This document shows, in pieces, positions 62,815 to 64,000 of a stretch of 64,000 nucleotides of DNA. The stretch spans positions 99,023,087 through 99,087,086 of the forward strand of contig CM067322.1 in assembly GCA_034231615.1 (NCBI GenBank). Reading direction: 5' to 3'. The notes beneath the pieces are model-generated. The model had not been told where the DNA came from. It did not search any database and saw only the letters and a list, made by a program, of their open reading frames with translations. The stretch's first letter is position 1. Every line of letters starts with the position of its first letter. Source of the DNA: Meghimatium bilineatum. Lineage: Eukaryota; Mollusca; Gastropoda; Stylommatophora; Philomycidae. The position numbers and the translations under genes were made by a program.

Positions 62815-63062
62815 AGCCAAGTACAGGTCGAGTTAGCCAAGTATAGGTCGAGTTAGCCAAGTACAGGTCGAGTTAGCCAAGTACAGGTCGAGTCAGCCAA
62901 GTACAGGTCGAGTCAGCCAAGTACAGGTCGAGTCAGCCAAGTACAGGTAGAGTCAGCCAAGTACACGTCGCGTTAGCCAAGTACAGGTCGAGTCAGCCAA
63001 GTACAGGTCGAGTCAGCCAAGTACAGGTAGAGTCAGCCAAGTACACGTCGCGTTAGCCAAGA
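62815..63062. repeat. 19-bp minisatellite, about 13 copies
   Basis: TAGCCAAGTACAGGTCGAG with T/C and G/C variants; a three-unit variant block (GGTAGAG, ACGTCGCG) is repeated. Confidence 0.95.
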
Positions 63063-63064
63063 CG

Positions 63065-63755
63065 AGCTTGGGTATGTTTTTTAACAGAAGGACATACAAC
63101 CATGCTAAATCAATAGTTCATAAATCAGTAACTGTATGGGTCGGTTTGTAAAGTTTTCAGAAACATTGATAATTGAATAAAGTCTTGATATTTGATTCTC
63201 TAAGTGAACTTTGACCGAGTCTATCCTCATCCGTTCTGCTAATCGTCCTTATCGTAAACTCATATTGTGTAGTAACTTTGCACATCTCTGACCCGTATAT
63301 AAGCCAGCAGATATTAAGAGGTGATTGAGGGCCACGGGGTGAGCAAGCTCTAATCCACCCTACTCTCATTATTCTCCACCAATAAGACAATTAGAAAATG
63401 ACTTAGTACCAAGAAATAAGTCCAAAAACGAAGATGGAAAAAAACGGTGATTATCTACCTTTAGAGTATAGGAATAGAATCAAACTAAACCTTTTTACGT
63501 GACGTTTGTCACTAGTTACGTCACATATTGACCAACGTCACTATATTACTCGCCTAGAAATCGTTGGAGGACTCCGTATGCTGGAGCATACAATGTGACC
63601 CCCTCAACAATCCTGTCTAGTTACGGGTTTATACGAAAGGATGATGTATAGACTTTGTGTCGTCTGCAAGCCGACCAACGAAATTCACGGAAATAATGGA
63701 AAACATTATAACTTGTTTTGATTTTTCTGGTTGCTGAACGCCAACCATAGCCCAC
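63065..63755. other. No gene recognised
   Basis: Unique sequence up to the jockey-like fragment. A 77-codon minus-strand frame (63157-63390) has no motif. Confidence 0.45.
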
Positions 63756-63757
63756 AG

Positions 63758-64000
63758 CCTGTGGTATTCCTGATAGATGCAAGGTCAGTGCTTCAAGCTC
63801 TCGTCTGGAAAACTAACAGACTTAACAAAAACTACTAAATAAATTGTCTTACCAGTATAGGGTAACCATGCAGTGAATACCCTCTCACTGTGGAATACCA
63901 GGACATGAAAAAGCAGATCATCTGGCTAAGGAAGGTGCTGCCGAAGACCAACCAGATATACCAATCACCTACCATCCGAAAAAAAACAGATGATCAAGTC
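63758..64000 (+). pseudogene. Jockey-like LINE RNase H fragment, cut by the window edge
   Basis: It matches 45916-46160 of the large copy ([35 protein letters not shown]) with small indels and a stop. It continues past the window. Confidence 0.85.

Overview
This is an animal nuclear window: spliced GT-AG genes, no operons, and a dense load of non-LTR retrotransposons, SINEs, DNA transposons and minisatellites. The retroelement proteins (jockey-like reverse transcriptase plus RNase H, RTE/CR1-like reverse transcriptases ending in C2H2 fingers) and the many tRNA-derived SINEs remind me of lophotrochozoan genomes, probably a gastropod mollusc. That placement is inference from protein style, not a search result.

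The only host gene I can recognise is a ChaC-family gamma-glutamylcyclotransferase (CHAC2-like) on the + strand. Its coding exons are at 42989-43162, 51192-51227 (a 36-nt micro-exon) and 54793-55788. A plausible non-coding first exon and CCAAT-bearing promoter lie near 40.66-40.95 kb. The predicted 401-residue protein carries an in-frame, Asn/Ser/Asp-rich insert of about 164 residues inside the catalytic fold. The same 492 nt are bounded by in-phase splice-like sites, so they may be an exitron. ChaC proteins degrade cytosolic glutathione to 5-oxoproline and Cys-Gly.

Layout. 0-16 kb: minisatellites and decayed LINE/SINE pieces, with one promoter-like NRF-1/CCAAT module at 2.9 kb. 16-17.4 kb: SINE cluster with target-site duplications (TSDs). 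17.4-20.8 kb: an RTE-like LINE split by a 2,384-bp Tc1/mariner-superfamily transposon with perfect 32-bp inverted repeats and a long-spaced DDE transposase broken by one stop codon. 21.3-25.3 kb: LINE relics. 26-34 kb: SINEs, a LINE copy with an 11-bp TSD, and microsatellites. 34.4-36.4 kb: an RNase-H LINE nested in another LINE with a 13-bp TSD. 36.8-38.3 kb: a 1.5-kb ATGG/ATAG array. 40.6-55.8 kb: the ChaC gene, whose introns hold a 5'-truncated jockey-like LINE with an open frame and several kilobases of minisatellite. 56-64 kb: repeats, two SINE copies, a hAT-type MITE, an inverted duplication, and a partial jockey-like LINE at the right edge.

A theme runs through the window. At least four tandem arrays appear to have been born inside mobile elements: a 33-bp array inside SINE A, a 47-bp array inside SINE B, a 24-bp array inside a hAT-like MITE, and a pyrimidine array inside a LINE. 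By my coordinates tandem arrays take up roughly one-sixth to one-fifth of the window. Most long open frames here are artefacts of arrays whose unit length is a multiple of three. Family names SINE A, B, C and D are my own labels.
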